From Flavobacterium psychrophilum (GTDB lineage: Bacteria; Bacteroidota; Bacteroidia; Flavobacteriales; Flavobacteriaceae): DNA of 14,535 nt. Under the pieces are notes generated by a model. It saw nothing but the letters and a program-made list of their open reading frames with translations, was not told the DNA's origin and searched no databases. Shown one piece after another: positions 14,287-14,535 of this stretch. The stretch is from contig CAMBHH010000080.1 in assembly GCA_945866505.1 (NCBI GenBank), positions 1-14,535 on the forward strand, given 5' to 3'. Position numbers and translations under genes: made by a program. Position 1 is the first letter of the stretch, and every line of letters starts with the position of its first letter.

Positions 14287-14398
14287 CTTTGTGTAGTTTG
14301 CGGTGAAAAATCGAATCTTTTCAAAATCTTTCCAATCTTTGTGGTATAAAAAATATAAACTTTGCAATCTTTGCGAAAATCTTTGCAATCTTTGCGGT
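14287..14398 (+). repeat. CTTTGC-type short repeat array leading into trpS
   Basis: CTTTGC occurs at 14360, 14369, 14381 and 14390, spaced 9, 12 and 9 nt, and degenerate CTTT copies lie upstream at 14287, 14317, 14328 and 14337. The array includes the right inverted repeat of the element and ends 15 nt before the trpS ATG. TTTG at 14361-14364 and AATCTTTG at 14387-14394 could act as -33 and a one-off -7 box with a 22-nt spacer, giving trpS a promoter from the element. That use is speculative. Confidence 0.6.
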
Positions 14399-14413
14399 TA
14401 AGAAATAAACATA

Positions 14414-14535
14414 ATGGCAAAAATACTCACCGGCGTTCAAAGTACAGGAACACCACATTTAGGAAACCTACTTGGCGCAATCATTCCAGCAATTGAATTA
14501 TCGAATAATCCAGCAAACGAATCCTTTCTTTTCAT
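14414..14535 (+). CDS. trpS: Tryptophan--tRNA ligase, 5' end only
   Basis: The ATG at 14414 opens a frame that runs off the right edge after about 40 codons: MAKILTGVQSTGTPHLGNLL and onward to NPANESFLF. The ILTGVQSTG start and GTPHLGN (the HIGH-like ATP-binding motif of class I synthetases) are diagnostic for TrpRS. It charges tRNA-Trp with tryptophan in the cytoplasm. It is transcribed away from plsC, and the GxxExxY element ends 15 nt upstream of it. The KMSKS motif and anticodon-binding part are outside the window. Confidence 0.95.
   Translation, partial: MAKILTGVQSTGTPHLGNLLGAIIPAIELSNNPANESFLF

Larger units (their letters stand above)
13641..14398. mobile_element. GxxExxY cassette with 30-bp terminal inverted repeats
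   Basis: The ends 13641-13670 and 14369-14398 are inverted repeats of 30 bp with 26 matches. Both read CTTTGCGAAAA at the inner side and CTTTGCGGT at the outer side, and the match may extend past the ends (AAG after GCGGT on both, with one shift). Inside are 2.5 copies of an 87-bp unit, the GxxExxY gene and a CTTTGC-rich tail. The 758-bp element fills the space between divergent plsC and trpS. No transposase is present, and I saw no clear direct target duplication. It looks like a non-autonomous or domesticated mobile cassette, or a hybrid of intergenic repeats and a carried gene. Confidence 0.65.

Noticed and set aside
14287..14398. CTTTGC repeats as a CRISPR array
   Set aside because: Units are about 6-9 bp with 3-6 nt between them; no 25-40 bp repeats, no spacers and no cas genes.
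14157..14420. 87-codon minus-strand frame over the CTTTGC array
   Set aside because: Its repeated RKDCKDFRKDCK text comes from the DNA repeats and it overlaps the GxxExxY gene; not a gene.

Overview
The window is AT-rich with compact genes and has the hallmarks of a Bacteroidota genome, most likely Flavobacterium or a close relative. It carries DUF4837 and DUF1080 lipoproteins, a LysM-bearing MltD-type transglycosylase, a RecA starting MSSEKEAK, a GxxExxY element, almost no Shine-Dalgarno sequences, and several TAnnTTTG (-7) promoter boxes of the Bacteroidota type. The genus is an inference from remembered gene content, not from a search.

Layout. Positions 1-4416 (minus strand) are a housekeeping and envelope cluster transcribed right to left: phosphoglycerate kinase (pgk), lytic transglycosylase with four LysM domains, DUF1080 lipoprotein, DUF4837 lipoprotein (cut by the window edge). 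Diverging from pgk, the plus strand has a DUF4239-like membrane protein, DNA polymerase III delta' (holB), a DoxX-family membrane protein and an acyl-CoA thioesterase. A 95-bp inverted-repeat element (6993-7087) lies between DoxX and the thioesterase. A HigBA/RelE-type toxin-antitoxin pair (7707-8349) follows, and directly after the antitoxin stop lies a diverged second copy of the thioesterase 3' end. Next comes an unrecognised gene split by one in-frame TAG (8459-9094), then recA with a clear intrinsic terminator.

From 10412 to 12804 there is a three-gene ECF unit: small lipoprotein, ECF sigma factor (GTG start), and a large protein overlapping it by ATGA with an anti-sigma-like cytoplasmic N-terminus, one membrane helix and a beta-barrel-like C-terminus. 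A minus-strand PlsC acyltransferase and a plus-strand trpS (cut by the right edge) diverge. Between them sits a 758-bp element with 30-bp imperfect terminal inverted repeats (13641-13670 and 14369-14398, 26/30 matching), an 87-bp unit repeated about 2.5 times, and a PD-(D/E)XK-like GxxExxY gene.

The most interesting structures are (1) the GxxExxY cassette inserted into the plsC/trpS divergent promoter region, (2) the toxin-antitoxin module bracketed by two versions of the same thioesterase 3' end, with the REPIN-like repeat on its other side, (3) the nonsense-interrupted gene next to it, (4) promoter boxes ending only 4-6 nt before start codons, suggesting leaderless or nearly leaderless mRNAs, and (5) the ECF sigma/membrane-barrel signalling unit. 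No tRNA, rRNA or CRISPR array was found.
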